DNA of 64,000 nt, from NCBI GenBank assembly GCA_029972225.1, contig CP124756.1, positions 2,152,001 to 2,216,000 on the forward strand, given 5' to 3'. The position numbers and the translations under genes are program-made. This document shows, piece after piece, positions 22,237 through 31,959 of this stretch (within the stretch, counting starts at the first letter, position 1; the number at the start of each line of letters is the position of its first letter). This DNA comes from Candidatus Thiothrix putei (lineage in GTDB: Bacteria > Pseudomonadota > Gammaproteobacteria > Thiotrichales > Thiotrichaceae). Under the pieces are notes generated by a model that saw only the letters and a program-made list of their open reading frames with translations, made no database searches and was not told where the DNA came from.

Positions 22237-23304
22237 ATGACAGTACGCAGAAAAATTGCTTTGGTGGTGTACTCGCTGGGCATGGGTGGGGCAGAAAAAG
22301 TTGTGTCTGACTTGTCATTCCAGTTTGCAAAGCAGCATGATGTGACGCTCATTTTGTTTGATGCCAGCCACATGTATTACCCTTATGCGGGGGAATTGAT
22401 CGACATTCAGTGTCCTTCCAAACATGGCTTTATCTTTAAAGTGTTCAATTTTTTGGATCGTGCCAGCCAACTTCGGCGTATTTTCAAAGTAAAGCGTTTT
22501 GATACGATTATCAGTGTGATGGAACATGCCAGCTTTCCGTCAATCTTAGCCAGCAGCCAAACTATTGCTGCAAATCATTGCAATCCTGAAAGGAATTTCA
22601 CCCGATTTGACTGGTTGTTTGCGCGTTGGTTGTATCCGCGTGCTAAAAAAGTTATTGCGGTTTCCAAAGATGGAATGAGCATTTTTCAGCAGCATTTGAA
22701 GCTGAAAAATATTGATTGCTTGTATAACCCGGTGAATTTGTACCGTATTCGTGAATTGGCTAAGGAACGTCCAGCAGTAGTCGTCAATGGCGCTTATATC
22801 GTGGCAGCAGGCCGGTTGAGTCCTGAAAAAAACTTCGCCAGCTTACTGGAGGCTTATGCACATTCACAAGCATCGCAAACCTTCAAATTATTAATTCTGG
22901 GGGAGGGGCCAGAGCGTCTTGCCTTAGAACAACACATTAAGCAGTTAGGTTTAGAAGAGCGGGTGCTCATGCCGGGTTTTATGCGTAACCCTTACCCGTA
23001 TATTGCAAATGCCCATTGTTTGGTGTTGTCCAGCTTGCATGAGGGTTTTCCGGTTATTTTGATTGAAGCCTTGGGTTTAGGGCGTCCCGTCATTTCTACC
23101 GATTGTGAAACCGGGCCGCGTGAGATTATCCATGACGGCGAAAATGGTTTATTAGTGTCTACCAATGATTGTGCAGCATTATCAGCCGCACTGGATCGTG
23201 TGTGTCTGGATGATGCGTTGCATAGTCACTTTCAGCGAAATGCGATTCCCTCGGTTGAGTATTTGGATATTGAAAAGGTGGCAGAACAATGGCTTGCTAT
23301 TTGA
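22237..23304 (+). CDS. Glycosyltransferase family 4
   Basis: Retaining GT-B glycosyltransferase of ~355 residues. The N-terminal glycine-rich loop is YSLGMGGAEKVVSDL. The C-terminal Rossmann part carries AAGRLSPEKNFASLLEAY, LILGEGPERLALEQ and the EX7E motif in SSLHEGFPVILIEALGLGRPV. It closely resembles the GT4 at 26269 in several blocks (RWLYPRAKKVIAVS, YNPVN, TDCxTGPREII, GENGLLV), so the two look like paralogues. The acceptor is unknown. ATG 22237 is preferred over TTG 22219, which overlaps the previous gene. The 3' end overlaps the next gene by 16 bases. Confidence 0.88.
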   Translation: MTVRRKIALVVYSLGMGGAEKVVSDLSFQFAKQHDVTLILFDASHMYYPYAGELIDIQCPSKHGFIFKVFNFLDRASQLRRIFKVKRFDTIISVMEHASFPSILASSQTIAANHCNPERNFTRFDWLFARWLYPRAKKVIAVSKDGMSIFQQHLKLKNIDCLYNPVNLYRIRELAKERPAVVVNGAYIVAAGRLSPEKNFASLLEAYAHSQASQTFKLLILGEGPERLALEQHIKQLGLEERVLMPGFMRNPYPYIANAHCLVLSSLHEGFPVILIEALGLGRPVISTDCETGPREIIHDGENGLLVSTNDCAALSAALDRVCLDDALHSHFQRNAIPSVEYLDIEKVAEQWLAI

Positions 23305-25073
23305 AGCGTTGGTATTGCTACGCTTTATTGTTGCTGGGTTTGAGCGGCTGTTCACCCGAACCGTCTGTACCGGGATTGCAAGTCAAAGCAATTGGTGTGT
23401 TGGAACGGTTTGCGCCATTTGAGCCAGTGGTAGGGAGCGATCAGGTGGATATTTTCGCCGCCCGCAATGAGTACGAAGGTTTTCAGTTGGTCATCACAGC
23501 AGGTCAAGCCGGGGCGATGAATGTACAGCTCAGTGTTTCCTCATTACGTAGCTCAGACGGTGAAGTAATTGACGGTTTGCAGGTATTCCGTGAGCGTTAT
23601 GTCAAAGTGAGTACTCCGTCGCCCTATTCGCCGTATCCACCACAATCATGGCCGGATATTTTATTGCCTGTTATGAATGTTACTGAGGGTGTGTCGAGTG
23701 CTTATCGGGCATTTCCGCAAAATTTGAGTGCAGGTGAAAACTTACCGGTGTGGGTTGATGTGCATATTCCGGCAAACACCAAGCCCGGTCAGTATAGTGG
23801 GCACGTAACGGTAAGTGCTGATGGTTATGCGCCTTTAGAATTGCCTGTTAATTTGACGGTATGGAATTTTACTTTGCCGGAGCGTTCTCCCTTACGCACG
23901 GTGTTTGGTACAAATGGCTACCGGGTGGCGGAGATTTACGGCTTTGAACGTACTGGGAAATCGGCGGTGGATAATGGTTTGATTCGTGCTTACAACGATT
24001 TTATGTTGGATCACTATTTGACGCCGGAAAGCCTGTGGGATGCTTCACCGGAAGCGGATGCGACCGGCAAACCCGATTTTCAGCGTAAGTTTGCGGGTTT
24101 GGGAACCGTTACCGACAATATGCGCCATTACATGCAAGAAAAGCACGCTTCCACTTACACCTATGTGTTTGCGGATAGTTATCCATTTACTGATCCTTTG
24201 GGTAAGGATCGCCAACAAGCTAAGCAATTTATGCGGGAATATGCGGGTTGGTGCGCGGCGCACGCGGGGGCTGAGCGTTGTTATACCGACCCCTCTTTTG
24301 TGGATGAGCCGGATACCCGCGAAGCCTATCAGTATGCGCGGCGTTGGGGGGCGTTTTTTGATGAAATACCGTTGCCCAAAGATGCAAAGATTCGTTATCA
24401 GGTTAGCGAGCCACCGCTAAACGAAGAGCCTGCATTAGGCAATCTGGCAGGGGCGGTGGATGTGTGGATTCCCAAGTTTTACGATTTGTGGCGGGATGTG
24501 GATCATCTTGGTAAAAATGCAGTATCTCAGCGTTTAGCTGCGGGTGAGGAAGTATGGGCATACACCGCTTTGGTGACAGACTTTAAGGAATACCAGCAAC
24601 TGAATCCACGTGCTGAGGTGCTAACCGGCAATTATCCACCCGTATGGCAATTGGATTTTCCTGCGATTAATTACCGGATACCAACGTGGTTGTTGCATCG
24701 TTATGGCGTCACGGGTCTGGGGTATTGGGATACGCTGGCAGGAGCGGAAAATGCCACTATTTGGCAAGATGCGGCGAGTTTCATCAGTGATAACCCGCCA
24801 GGCATGGTGTTTAATGGCGATGGTTTGTTGGTATATCCGGCTAAACAAGCGCAAATCGGCTTTGATGGCCCAGTCGCTTCCTTGCGCCTGAAATGGATAC
24901 GCGAGTCAGTGGAAGATTATATGTACATTGATTTGCTGTTACAGGCCGGTGAAAGCGCTTTTGTTGAACAGCAAGTGGGGCGAATTGCGCGTGATTTTGG
25001 TCATTGGGATAACAATCCCGTTTTGTTAATGCAAGTGAGGCAGGCGTTAGGCGAACGTCTGGCAAGTTTATGA
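23289..25073 (+). CDS. DUF4091 domain-containing lipoprotein
   Basis: The 594-residue protein starts with a lipoprotein signal (YALLLLGLSGC, lipobox LSGC). A beta-rich domain follows (~35-200: AARNEYEGFQLVITAG). The DUF4091 region (~200-590) shows ETYPYTDPLG-like and WIPKFYDLW segments, YGVTGLGYWDTL and LKWIRESVEDYMYIDLL. DUF4091 relates to glycoside hydrolases such as GH123. A membrane-anchored hydrolase inside a polymerase/flippase cluster suggests trimming or processing of the exported polysaccharide, but the substrate is not known. The stop overlaps the next start by four bases. Confidence 0.82.
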   Translation: MACYLKRWYCYALLLLGLSGCSPEPSVPGLQVKAIGVLERFAPFEPVVGSDQVDIFAARNEYEGFQLVITAGQAGAMNVQLSVSSLRSSDGEVIDGLQVFRERYVKVSTPSPYSPYPPQSWPDILLPVMNVTEGVSSAYRAFPQNLSAGENLPVWVDVHIPANTKPGQYSGHVTVSADGYAPLELPVNLTVWNFTLPERSPLRTVFGTNGYRVAEIYGFERTGKSAVDNGLIRAYNDFMLDHYLTPESLWDASPEADATGKPDFQRKFAGLGTVTDNMRHYMQEKHASTYTYVFADSYPFTDPLGKDRQQAKQFMREYAGWCAAHAGAERCYTDPSFVDEPDTREAYQYARRWGAFFDEIPLPKDAKIRYQVSEPPLNEEPALGNLAGAVDVWIPKFYDLWRDVDHLGKNAVSQRLAAGEEVWAYTALVTDFKEYQQLNPRAEVLTGNYPPVWQLDFPAINYRIPTWLLHRYGVTGLGYWDTLAGAENATIWQDAASFISDNPPGMVFNGDGLLVYPAKQAQIGFDGPVASLRLKWIRESVEDYMYIDLLLQAGESAFVEQQVGRIARDFGHWDNNPVLLMQVRQALGERLASL

Positions 25074-26272
25074 ATACGCTGCGCAATGCTGCGGTATTTT
25101 TCATGATGATCTTGGTATTTGCCTTGCCAACGGATGGGGCGGTTGAAGTAGCAGGAATGTCATTGGTAAAAATTGCTGGGTTAATGGCGTTTGGGTTAGC
25201 TGGGTTGCTATTAGTTATGGGCAATAATATTCATGCGATGCAGGCGTTTCATACTACCGTACTGCTGTATGTGGCGTGGGTTCTGTTGTCGTATACCTGG
25301 TCGGAAATGCCCGTGCCGTATGAAACCACGCAAGCAGTCAGCAGTGAGCAAGCATTAAAAAGTAATCTGTATATCCTGATGATTAGCTTATTACTGTTTC
25401 AACTGATCACGACAGCGCATGACTTAACGAAATTGTATATTGCGTTGGTGTTAGGTTCATTCTGGTTGGTGTATTTGATGGTTAAAGATTATCAAGTGAC
25501 AGCCAATACGGTACGCCATGAAATAAAACAATTCGATGCCAATGAAGTATCAGTGAAATTAGCGATGGTCATACCATTGGCGATTTACTTACTAACACAA
25601 GTGAAACAATGGTGGTGGCGTTTATTGGGGCTGGCTTATATCCCAGCAGCGGCATTTACCATTTTGATTACAGGGTCACGCACAGGCGCGGTTATTATGG
25701 TATTGGGGTTGGCGGGTTTCTTACCCAGTATTCTACGGGCTGGTTGGTTGGGTAAAGCGGCAAGCGGATTGGTTATGGTGGTGGCACTGATTGCAGTGGC
25801 GAATATTATTCCACAAAAAACCATTGAGCGTATTTTTTCGACCGGCAAAGAGATTTCCAGCGGCACTTTAAATGAGCGCAGCGTAATATGGGCAAATGCG
25901 TATGAGGAGTGGGAAGAAAGTCCGCTGTATGGTCACGGGTTAGGGTCTTTTCGCCGCATTATCAATCCGTACAATGTGGACTATACCGCCCATAACAGTT
26001 TTGTGGCGATTACGGCTGAACAAGGTATTGTGGGTGTCGTGTTGTACTTGAGCGTGATAGGCATTGTGTTGGTTCTGGCTTGGCGCTTGCCGGGTGATGA
26101 ACGCTGGCTACTGTTGCTCATGTTGTTAGTGGTAGTGATTGGACAAATGTCCTTAACGCTGCAAGACAGGATGTATATTTGGTTTGCTTATACGCTGACT
26201 GCTTTAAATTTTTATATTAAAAATAATGCGCCGGTGGCGAAAGATTTTAACAAGGTATCTATACCGACATGA
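25070..26272 (+). CDS. O-antigen ligase/polymerase (Wzy_C family)
   Basis: A multi-pass inner-membrane protein of 400 residues with about ten helices. The Wzy_C signature region contains LITGSRTGAVIMVLGLAG, a periplasmic loop with ERSVIWANAYEEWEESPLYGHGLGSFR, and AHNSFVAITAEQGIVG, whose His is conserved in the family. It either ligates undecaprenyl-linked glycans or polymerises repeat units; sequence alone does not decide. Four-base overlaps with both neighbours indicate translational coupling. Confidence 0.88.
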   Translation: MNTLRNAAVFFMMILVFALPTDGAVEVAGMSLVKIAGLMAFGLAGLLLVMGNNIHAMQAFHTTVLLYVAWVLLSYTWSEMPVPYETTQAVSSEQALKSNLYILMISLLLFQLITTAHDLTKLYIALVLGSFWLVYLMVKDYQVTANTVRHEIKQFDANEVSVKLAMVIPLAIYLLTQVKQWWWRLLGLAYIPAAAFTILITGSRTGAVIMVLGLAGFLPSILRAGWLGKAASGLVMVVALIAVANIIPQKTIERIFSTGKEISSGTLNERSVIWANAYEEWEESPLYGHGLGSFRRIINPYNVDYTAHNSFVAITAEQGIVGVVLYLSVIGIVLVLAWRLPGDERWLLLLMLLVVVIGQMSLTLQDRMYIWFAYTLTALNFYIKNNAPVAKDFNKVSIPT

Positions 26273-27336
26273 AAAAGATAGCGATTGTTATTGCTGAATT
26301 AGCTGCCCCAGGTGGGGCAGAGAAGGTTGCGGTAGATCTTGCAGAGGAGTTTCGCCAGCGTGATTATGAAGTGACGGTCGTTAAGTTTGCGCGTTTGCCA
26401 GTGGATATTACCCGTTACGATATTCCCGTGCGCATGATTAATCTCGATATTCCTGAACGACAAGGTGGTTTGTTTACGCAGATTACTGTTTTGTTGCGAC
26501 GGGCTTGGCAGTTCCGGCAGTTATTTCAACGTGAGCAGTTTGATCATATTTTTTCGTTTCTGGAAGCGGCGAATGTGCCGTGTGCATTGGCTTGCCCTGA
26601 CTCAGTATTATCCGTACACCTTGATCCTAGCACTATGACCCGTAGCGAGTGGTTGGCTTTTCGTTGGTTATATCCACGTGCGAAACGGGTAATTGCGGTG
26701 TCGCGGCAGATGCAGGATTTACTGGAAAAACAGGCACACCTGAAAAATGTGAACTGTATTTATAACCCAGTGAATACCCGCCTGATTGCGGAAAAGTCTC
26801 AGGAGGTTATTGGCTTTGAGGGACGTTTTATTCTCGGTGTGGGACGTCTAGAAAAGCAGAAGCGTTTTGACTTGCTGATCGAGGCATTTGCACGTAGCAA
26901 GGCACAACAAGATTGTCAGTTGCTGATTGTCGGACGTGGTACGCAGCAAGCCATGTTAGAGCAGCATATTAAGACCTTGGGGATGGAAGAACGTGTTGTG
27001 TTAGTCGGATTTGATGCGAATCCTTACAAGTACATGGCAAAAGCAGAATTTCAGGTGATGAGCAGCGATTATGAGGGCTACCCGCTGGTATTGATTGAGG
27101 CGCTTTCTTTAGGTTGTCCGATTGTGTCGACGGATTGCCCGACAGGGCCACGCGAGATTATTCGTCATGGCGAAAATGGTTTGTTGGTTGAAAAAGGCAA
27201 TGTGGATGCACTGGCGGCTGGAATAGATACCTTGTTTTTTGATCAAGAGCAATGTGAACGCTTGCGCCAACAGGCTAAGGAATCGGTGCGTAACAATGAT
27301 ATTGCTGCGGTTGCTGATGCATGGCTGGCAGCATGA
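26269..27336 (+). CDS. Glycosyltransferase family 4
   Basis: A 355-residue GT-B enzyme. Key features are AAPGGAEKVAVDLAEEF near the N-terminus, GVGRLEKQKRFDLLIEAF, LLIVGRGTQQAMLEQHI, and the EX7E block SSDYEGYPLVLIEALSLGCPI, then STDCPTGPREIIRHGENGLLVE. It is the nearer paralogue of the GT4 at 22237. It shares a four-base overlap with the polymerase gene and lies twelve bases before the flippase gene. Confidence 0.9.
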   Translation: MKKIAIVIAELAAPGGAEKVAVDLAEEFRQRDYEVTVVKFARLPVDITRYDIPVRMINLDIPERQGGLFTQITVLLRRAWQFRQLFQREQFDHIFSFLEAANVPCALACPDSVLSVHLDPSTMTRSEWLAFRWLYPRAKRVIAVSRQMQDLLEKQAHLKNVNCIYNPVNTRLIAEKSQEVIGFEGRFILGVGRLEKQKRFDLLIEAFARSKAQQDCQLLIVGRGTQQAMLEQHIKTLGMEERVVLVGFDANPYKYMAKAEFQVMSSDYEGYPLVLIEALSLGCPIVSTDCPTGPREIIRHGENGLLVEKGNVDALAAGIDTLFFDQEQCERLRQQAKESVRNNDIAAVADAWLAA

Positions 27337-27348
27337 TGGCGGTGCATC

Positions 27349-28794
27349 ATGTACGTTAAACACAGTTTGATTTATTTGTTGGCAAAGCTTGCCCCGGCGC
27401 TGGCAAGTTTTGTGGTATTGGCACTGTATACGCGCTGGATGTCAGCCGAGGAATACGGCATTTTCACGACGATATTGGTGGTGGCTTCCAGTGTCAGTCT
27501 GTTTGCTTTTGGTTGGTTGTACGTCGGTATCATGCGTTTTTGGGATAAGCAGACGCTGACAGCGGGAGCGGTGGAACGTTTAATTAGTGCATCGGTGTTG
27601 TTGATTGCTTTGTTTGTTGGGGTGCTGACCGCAGTATTTGCGTGGTTGACGGGGCAATGGGCGGTGGCTGGCGGATTTTTTGCGGTATTTATCAGTTCGG
27701 CATTTTATGAGGCTTATCAACGCATTAACTCTATCACCTTAAAAGTTGATCATTATTTATGGGCTGAGGTCGGGCGTACTGTATTGACGATGGGCAGTGG
27801 TTTGTTGTTGGTTTGGGCAGGGTATTCATGGTTGGGTGCTATTGGTGGCGTGATTCTGGGAGTGTTGCTAGTTTTGGTATTGTCAGGTGCATTGTGGCGG
27901 CATTTTCGGCTTTCTTGGCAGGAATTGGACAGGGGTGTGCTTAAGTCCTTGCTGGTGTACGGTTTGCCTTTGAGTTTGTCTTTTGTACTGTTGGAAATCA
28001 TCCATGCTGCTGATCGGGTGATGTTGGGCTGGTTACTGGGTTATGCGCAGGCAGGCGAATACGCGGTGGCTTATAACCTGCCGTTTCAGATTTTGATGAT
28101 GCTGACCAGTTCGTTGAATCTGGCAGCTTATCCTTTGGTTATCCGTACTTTGGAGCAAGCAGGGCGGGAACAGGCAGAGGCGCGTCTCCAGCAATATTTT
28201 GTATTACTGATGGGGGTTTCCATTCCGGCTATTTTTGGATTGCTGGGGATCGCTGAGGCATTTATTCCTTTGTTGGTGGGGCCTGAGTTTGTACCCACAT
28301 CATTGAGTCTATTACCGTGGATTGGGCTGGCTATTTTTGCCAATTGCACGTATTTGTTCTACGTCTCGTTGGCGTTTCAGTTGGCAGAATACACTGCCGG
28401 TTCGGTCAAAGTGGTGGGGGTGGCGGCAGTTGTGAATGTGGTGCTGAATTTGATCCTGATCCCTACGCAGGGTGTGTTGGGTGCTGTATTGGCGTCGATT
28501 GCGGCGTATCTGATTTGCGTGGTGTATGGTTATTATCTGGGCAAGCAGCATTTTGCTTTGAATATCCCCGTATTGGCGTTAAGCAAGATTCTACTGGCGG
28601 CTTTAGGTATGTACCTGTTAATGGAGCAGTTGCCAGTATTAGCGTTGCACGGTGCGTATGTGGTGGCGTTGAAAATACTGTTGGGAGTGCTGACGTATGC
28701 AGCGTTGGTATGGTTGTTGGATATTGCTAAGGTTCGGCAATTAGTGAGAACGAGGTGCGTATGGGCAACATGCTCTACATCATCACCTCGCTGA
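27349..28794 (+). CDS. Oligosaccharide flippase family protein (Wzx-like)
   Basis: A 481-residue polytopic protein of the MVF/PST exporter type with about twelve or more hydrophobic helices. The N-terminal HSLIYLLAKLAPALASFVVLALYTRWMSAEEYG is characteristic of polysaccharide flippases. It probably turns the lipid-linked repeat unit across the inner membrane for the ligase/polymerase encoded just upstream. The C-terminal ~13 residues overlap the next gene in another frame (34 bases). Confidence 0.87.
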   Translation: MYVKHSLIYLLAKLAPALASFVVLALYTRWMSAEEYGIFTTILVVASSVSLFAFGWLYVGIMRFWDKQTLTAGAVERLISASVLLIALFVGVLTAVFAWLTGQWAVAGGFFAVFISSAFYEAYQRINSITLKVDHYLWAEVGRTVLTMGSGLLLVWAGYSWLGAIGGVILGVLLVLVLSGALWRHFRLSWQELDRGVLKSLLVYGLPLSLSFVLLEIIHAADRVMLGWLLGYAQAGEYAVAYNLPFQILMMLTSSLNLAAYPLVIRTLEQAGREQAEARLQQYFVLLMGVSIPAIFGLLGIAEAFIPLLVGPEFVPTSLSLLPWIGLAIFANCTYLFYVSLAFQLAEYTAGSVKVVGVAAVVNVVLNLILIPTQGVLGAVLASIAAYLICVVYGYYLGKQHFALNIPVLALSKILLAALGMYLLMEQLPVLALHGAYVVALKILLGVLTYAALVWLLDIAKVRQLVRTRCVWATCSTSSPR

Positions 28795-29897
28795 GCGTGG
28801 GTGGGGCGCAAAAAGCCTTGCTGAATTTGGCAACGTCTGAGTTCAGGCGTGACTATTCACCCGTGGTGATTTCACTGGTAGAGGTTGAAGGGGTGCAGCA
28901 ACAGTTTGCTCAGGCGGATATTCCGGTGCATGTATTAGGGATAAATCGGCTGGCAAAATTGCCTTGGCTATTGCCGCGTTTGTTGCGTTTGGTCAGGGCG
29001 ATTCAGCCAGAGTTCATTCACGGGTGGATGCACCACGGTAATGTGTTTGCCACATTGGCGTGGATGTTCGCAGGTTGTCGCCCGGTATTATTGTGGGGAA
29101 TGCACCATACGCCGGAAAAAGCGACGTTAGAACGTGCTCAACATGCGCTAGTGCTCAAGGTGGGGCGCTGGTTATCACGTTTCCCGCAGCACATTGTGTA
29201 TGTGTCACGCCGTAGTATGCAGCGTCATGCGGAACTGGGTTATGTCACCACACAGGCGCAAGTGATTGCTAATGGCATTCCTTTGCGACATTCACAGCAG
29301 GCAGCAGAGGCGCGTGCCAGTGTGCGCGAGGAGCTGGGAATTCCGGTAACGACGGTGTTGATCGGTAGCTTGACCCGTTACGTGCCGGAAAAAGACATTC
29401 CCAATTTGCTGCAAGCCATTGCGTATTATCAAACAAATGGCGGGGATGCCCACTTTCTGTTAGCCGGTGAGGGCATGGATGCTCAACACCCTGTCTTACC
29501 CTCCTTGTTGGCGCGGCTTCCAGCGCCGGAGAACGTGCATGTGTTAGGGGTGCGCACGGATGCGGAACGTTTGATTGCCGCGTTGGATATAGCCACGCTG
29601 TCTTCACAGCGCGAGGCGTTTCCCTTATTTTTAGCCGAAGCCATGGCCGCAGGCGTGCCGTGTGTGGCGACCGATGTGGGGGATATTGCGGAGTTTGTGG
29701 CCGATACCGGGTTGATTGTGCCTGCGGGCGATGCACCAGCGTTGGCGCAAGCGTGGGTAACGCTATTGCAACAGTCAGATGTACAGCGTTATGCCTTGGG
29801 GCAACAAGCCCAACAACGCGTTGCTGCCCGTTACAGTCTCGATGCGGTGATCCAGTCGTATCGGCAATTGTTAGCGCCTCCATCTATTCATTCCTAG
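28761..29897 (+). CDS. Glycosyltransferase family 4
   Basis: A GT-B glycosyltransferase of 378 residues: MLYIITSLSVGGAQKALLNL at the N-terminus, SLTRYVPEKDIPNLLQA, LLAGEGMDA, and EX7E in SSQREAFPLFLAEAMAAGVPCVATDVGD. It is a different GT4 subgroup from the pair at 22237 and 26269. ATG 28761 is favoured by CGAGG five bases upstream; GTG 28755 and ATG 28770 are alternatives. It is the last gene of the polysaccharide operon, and the accessory island starts about 90 bases downstream. Confidence 0.88.
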   Translation: MGNMLYIITSLSVGGAQKALLNLATSEFRRDYSPVVISLVEVEGVQQQFAQADIPVHVLGINRLAKLPWLLPRLLRLVRAIQPEFIHGWMHHGNVFATLAWMFAGCRPVLLWGMHHTPEKATLERAQHALVLKVGRWLSRFPQHIVYVSRRSMQRHAELGYVTTQAQVIANGIPLRHSQQAAEARASVREELGIPVTTVLIGSLTRYVPEKDIPNLLQAIAYYQTNGGDAHFLLAGEGMDAQHPVLPSLLARLPAPENVHVLGVRTDAERLIAALDIATLSSQREAFPLFLAEAMAAGVPCVATDVGDIAEFVADTGLIVPAGDAPALAQAWVTLLQQSDVQRYALGQQAQQRVAARYSLDAVIQSYRQLLAPPSIHS

Positions 29898-29984
29898 GCG
29901 GTGAATTAAACGTGGCATTAAGCGGCAAAGTATTATAAAAACAAGGCAAGTCTGAACCACCTTCCCCTATAAGGTTTGCCGATC

Positions 29985-30434
29985 ATGCCTGATGATTTGT
30001 TTCCCCTCTATTTGCAGCAATTGTATGCCCGCCGTAGCCAATTGCAGGAAAAACTTGCCCGCTCCAGGCAAGAACGCGACTTTACCGATGACCCGAAACA
30101 CCAGATGCGGCTTGAACGCGATCAGGTCGAAACCGAACACGCCTTGTACCAGCTTGAACTGGATATTTGCCAGCAAGGGCTGCGCGAAGTACGCCAGCGT
30201 AAGTTGAAGCGTTCGTATGATAAGGCGCTATTGCTTGCCCAGCATTTGCTGTTGGATCAGCCGGATCACCGCGAGTTACAGCAAGAAGTGGTGGAGTTGG
30301 AAAAGCTGGAACAGCAAGAGGCATTAGCCGATAGTTATGCAGCACGTTTACTGCGTATCGTAGATGAGCGTTTCAAAGTGATTCGCCACAAAGTGATGGC
30401 GGCATTGCGTACCGATACTGGGCGGCGTTACTAG
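29985..30434 (+). CDS. Coiled-coil protein, possible effector-associated adaptor
   Basis: The 149-residue protein is almost entirely helical and charged. Residues ~10-60 form a coiled coil with the motif DDPKHQMRLERD (~36-47). The same motif, as [12 protein letters not shown], occurs in the C-terminal coiled coil of the TIR-type remnant at 38717. Such helical modules next to SIR2, TIR and STAND genes resemble effector-associated adaptors of predicted conflict systems, but I do not recognise a named family. ATG 29985 has AAGG ten bases upstream. About 24 bases after the stop the restored SIR2-like gene begins, so this is probably the first gene of the broken three-gene operon. Confidence 0.6.
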   Translation: MPDDLFPLYLQQLYARRSQLQEKLARSRQERDFTDDPKHQMRLERDQVETEHALYQLELDICQQGLREVRQRKLKRSYDKALLLAQHLLLDQPDHRELQQEVVELEKLEQQEALADSYAARLLRIVDERFKVIRHKVMAALRTDTGRRY

Positions 30435-30468
30435 GTTCTGGTTCAGCAGGTGGATGACTTGTTAGCTA

Positions 30469-31596
30469 TACTTCAACCGCCCATAATTGCAGATTCCTCA
30501 AAGGTCTGAAAGTTGAGAGTCAGCAAGGAGTCCAAGGCTTTTTTATGCGTAGTGTGGGTTTGTGCCAAACAGGCATCAATGGCCTGCGCAAACGCGGTAA
30601 AGTTTTCATGGTAACGTGAATACAGGCATTCCTTCTTCACAAACTTCCAGAGGCGCTCAATCAGGTTCAGGTTGGGGGAATAAGCGGGTAGGAACAACAG
30701 TTCGATCCCGAGTGTTTGGGCGAATGTTTGTACCAGGCTACAGCGCTGGTAACGGGCATTGTCCATCACCAAGGTCACCGGGACATCCAGGGCCAATGCC
30801 TTGATTTGCCGAAGCAACTGACAAACACTTTGGGAGTTGATGTAACTGTCATTGGTCACGGTGACCAGTTCATGGGTGACTGCATTCAACGCACCGAGGA
30901 CATTGTAGCGCTGGCGTCCGGCAGGGGCGCGGATGAACAGCCGGGTGAAACACCACAGGAACCCCAGAAACGGGGCCAGGACAAAATGGGCGGCGTCGAC
31001 AAAGAAAACGGCGCGTTTTCCGGCCTTGGCCTCCTCAAGACGCGGCTCCAGCTCTTTTTTTAAAAGTCTCCTGGGCAGCAGGGTCGGCTTTCGCCGGTAT
31101 CATCCCCACCTTCCTGACGGACAAACCCAAGTCATGCAGGAATAGCCGCACGGCTTCCCGCTTGAGTTCAAGGCCGGTTAAGCGCTGTATATCAGCGATC
31201 GCCTGACTGATCCGGGTCGGTGGATGCTTCTCAAAATGTTTCTTCAGGGGCTCACGGAAAGGTTCCAACCGGCGGGTTGGGCGACGGAAATCCAGTTGTT
31301 CCAAGGCAGCGATCCCACCTTGTTGGTAACGTTTCAAATAACGGGTGACCGTCGTTGAACTCACCTGTGCCAGCCGTTCAATGTCCCCATGCGCCATTCC
31401 CTGGCTTTTTAGCCACAACACTTCCATCCGTTGGCGGACGCGAGGGTGGGCATGGCGGTAACGCCCCTCATTCAAGGCGGTTTGATCGGATTCGCTGAAG
31501 TCTATCTGGATCATGGAAAGGACGACCGGTTGCCAATAACAGCCGTACTTTGCTTGAGGGCTTCTCATTATTCAACAGCTATTCACGGGCAAAGTA
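30469..31596 (-). mobile_element. IS630-type insertion sequence, copy 1 (about 1128 bp)
   Basis: The flanks are TA (30467-30468 and 31597-31598), as expected for the TA target duplication of IS630 elements. The ends are imperfect inverted repeats beginning TACTT with conserved CCG, ATA and TG positions. Excision leaving one TA rejoins the SIR2-like frame exactly, which supports these limits better than the repeats alone. The transposase is on the minus strand. Confidence 0.75.
30473..31514 (-). CDS. IS630-family transposase in two frames joined at an A7 run
   Basis: ORF A from ATG 31514 (MIQIDFSESDQTAL) carries the helix-turn-helix part (HPRVRQRMEVLWLKSQGM, VRKVGMIPAKADP). At A7 (31055-31061) the homologous reading moves by +1 into ELEPRLEEAKAGKRAVFFVD and on to the DDE domain: FFVDAAHF (Asp), LVMDNARYQRC (Asp), and PAYSPNLNLIERLWKFVKK (Glu). 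Many IS630 members are made by slippage or frameshifting at such runs, so the gene may be functional rather than decayed. The C-terminal frame ends at 30473, four bases from the element end. Confidence 0.85.
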
Positions 31597-31959
31597 TAAG
31601 CAAGTCACGGCGGCTGAATTCTGCGAGTGGTGGCAGGAAACTCGCACAGAGGGGGCAGTGTCAGATTTTATCGCGGATGAGAAGCAAGGTGTGGCGGAGC
31701 GCGTCCGTCAAGGCAAGGTTGCCTTGTTTCTTGGCAGTGGTGTATCAGGATTGGGGGCGCAGGAAAGTGAGCTGGCGGCGCAGCTTGCCCAGCAAGCCCC
31801 GTATGAGGCTTTTACGGGTAGCCTTTCGTCCATTGCTGAATATTACCGCCTCAAGTTCAATTTGGGGATGGATAAATTACTGGCGCGGATGGATGAAATC
31901 TTGCCGAATGATTCCCAGCAGGCGACGCTTTATCAAACCTTGTCACAGGTTCCGGCACG

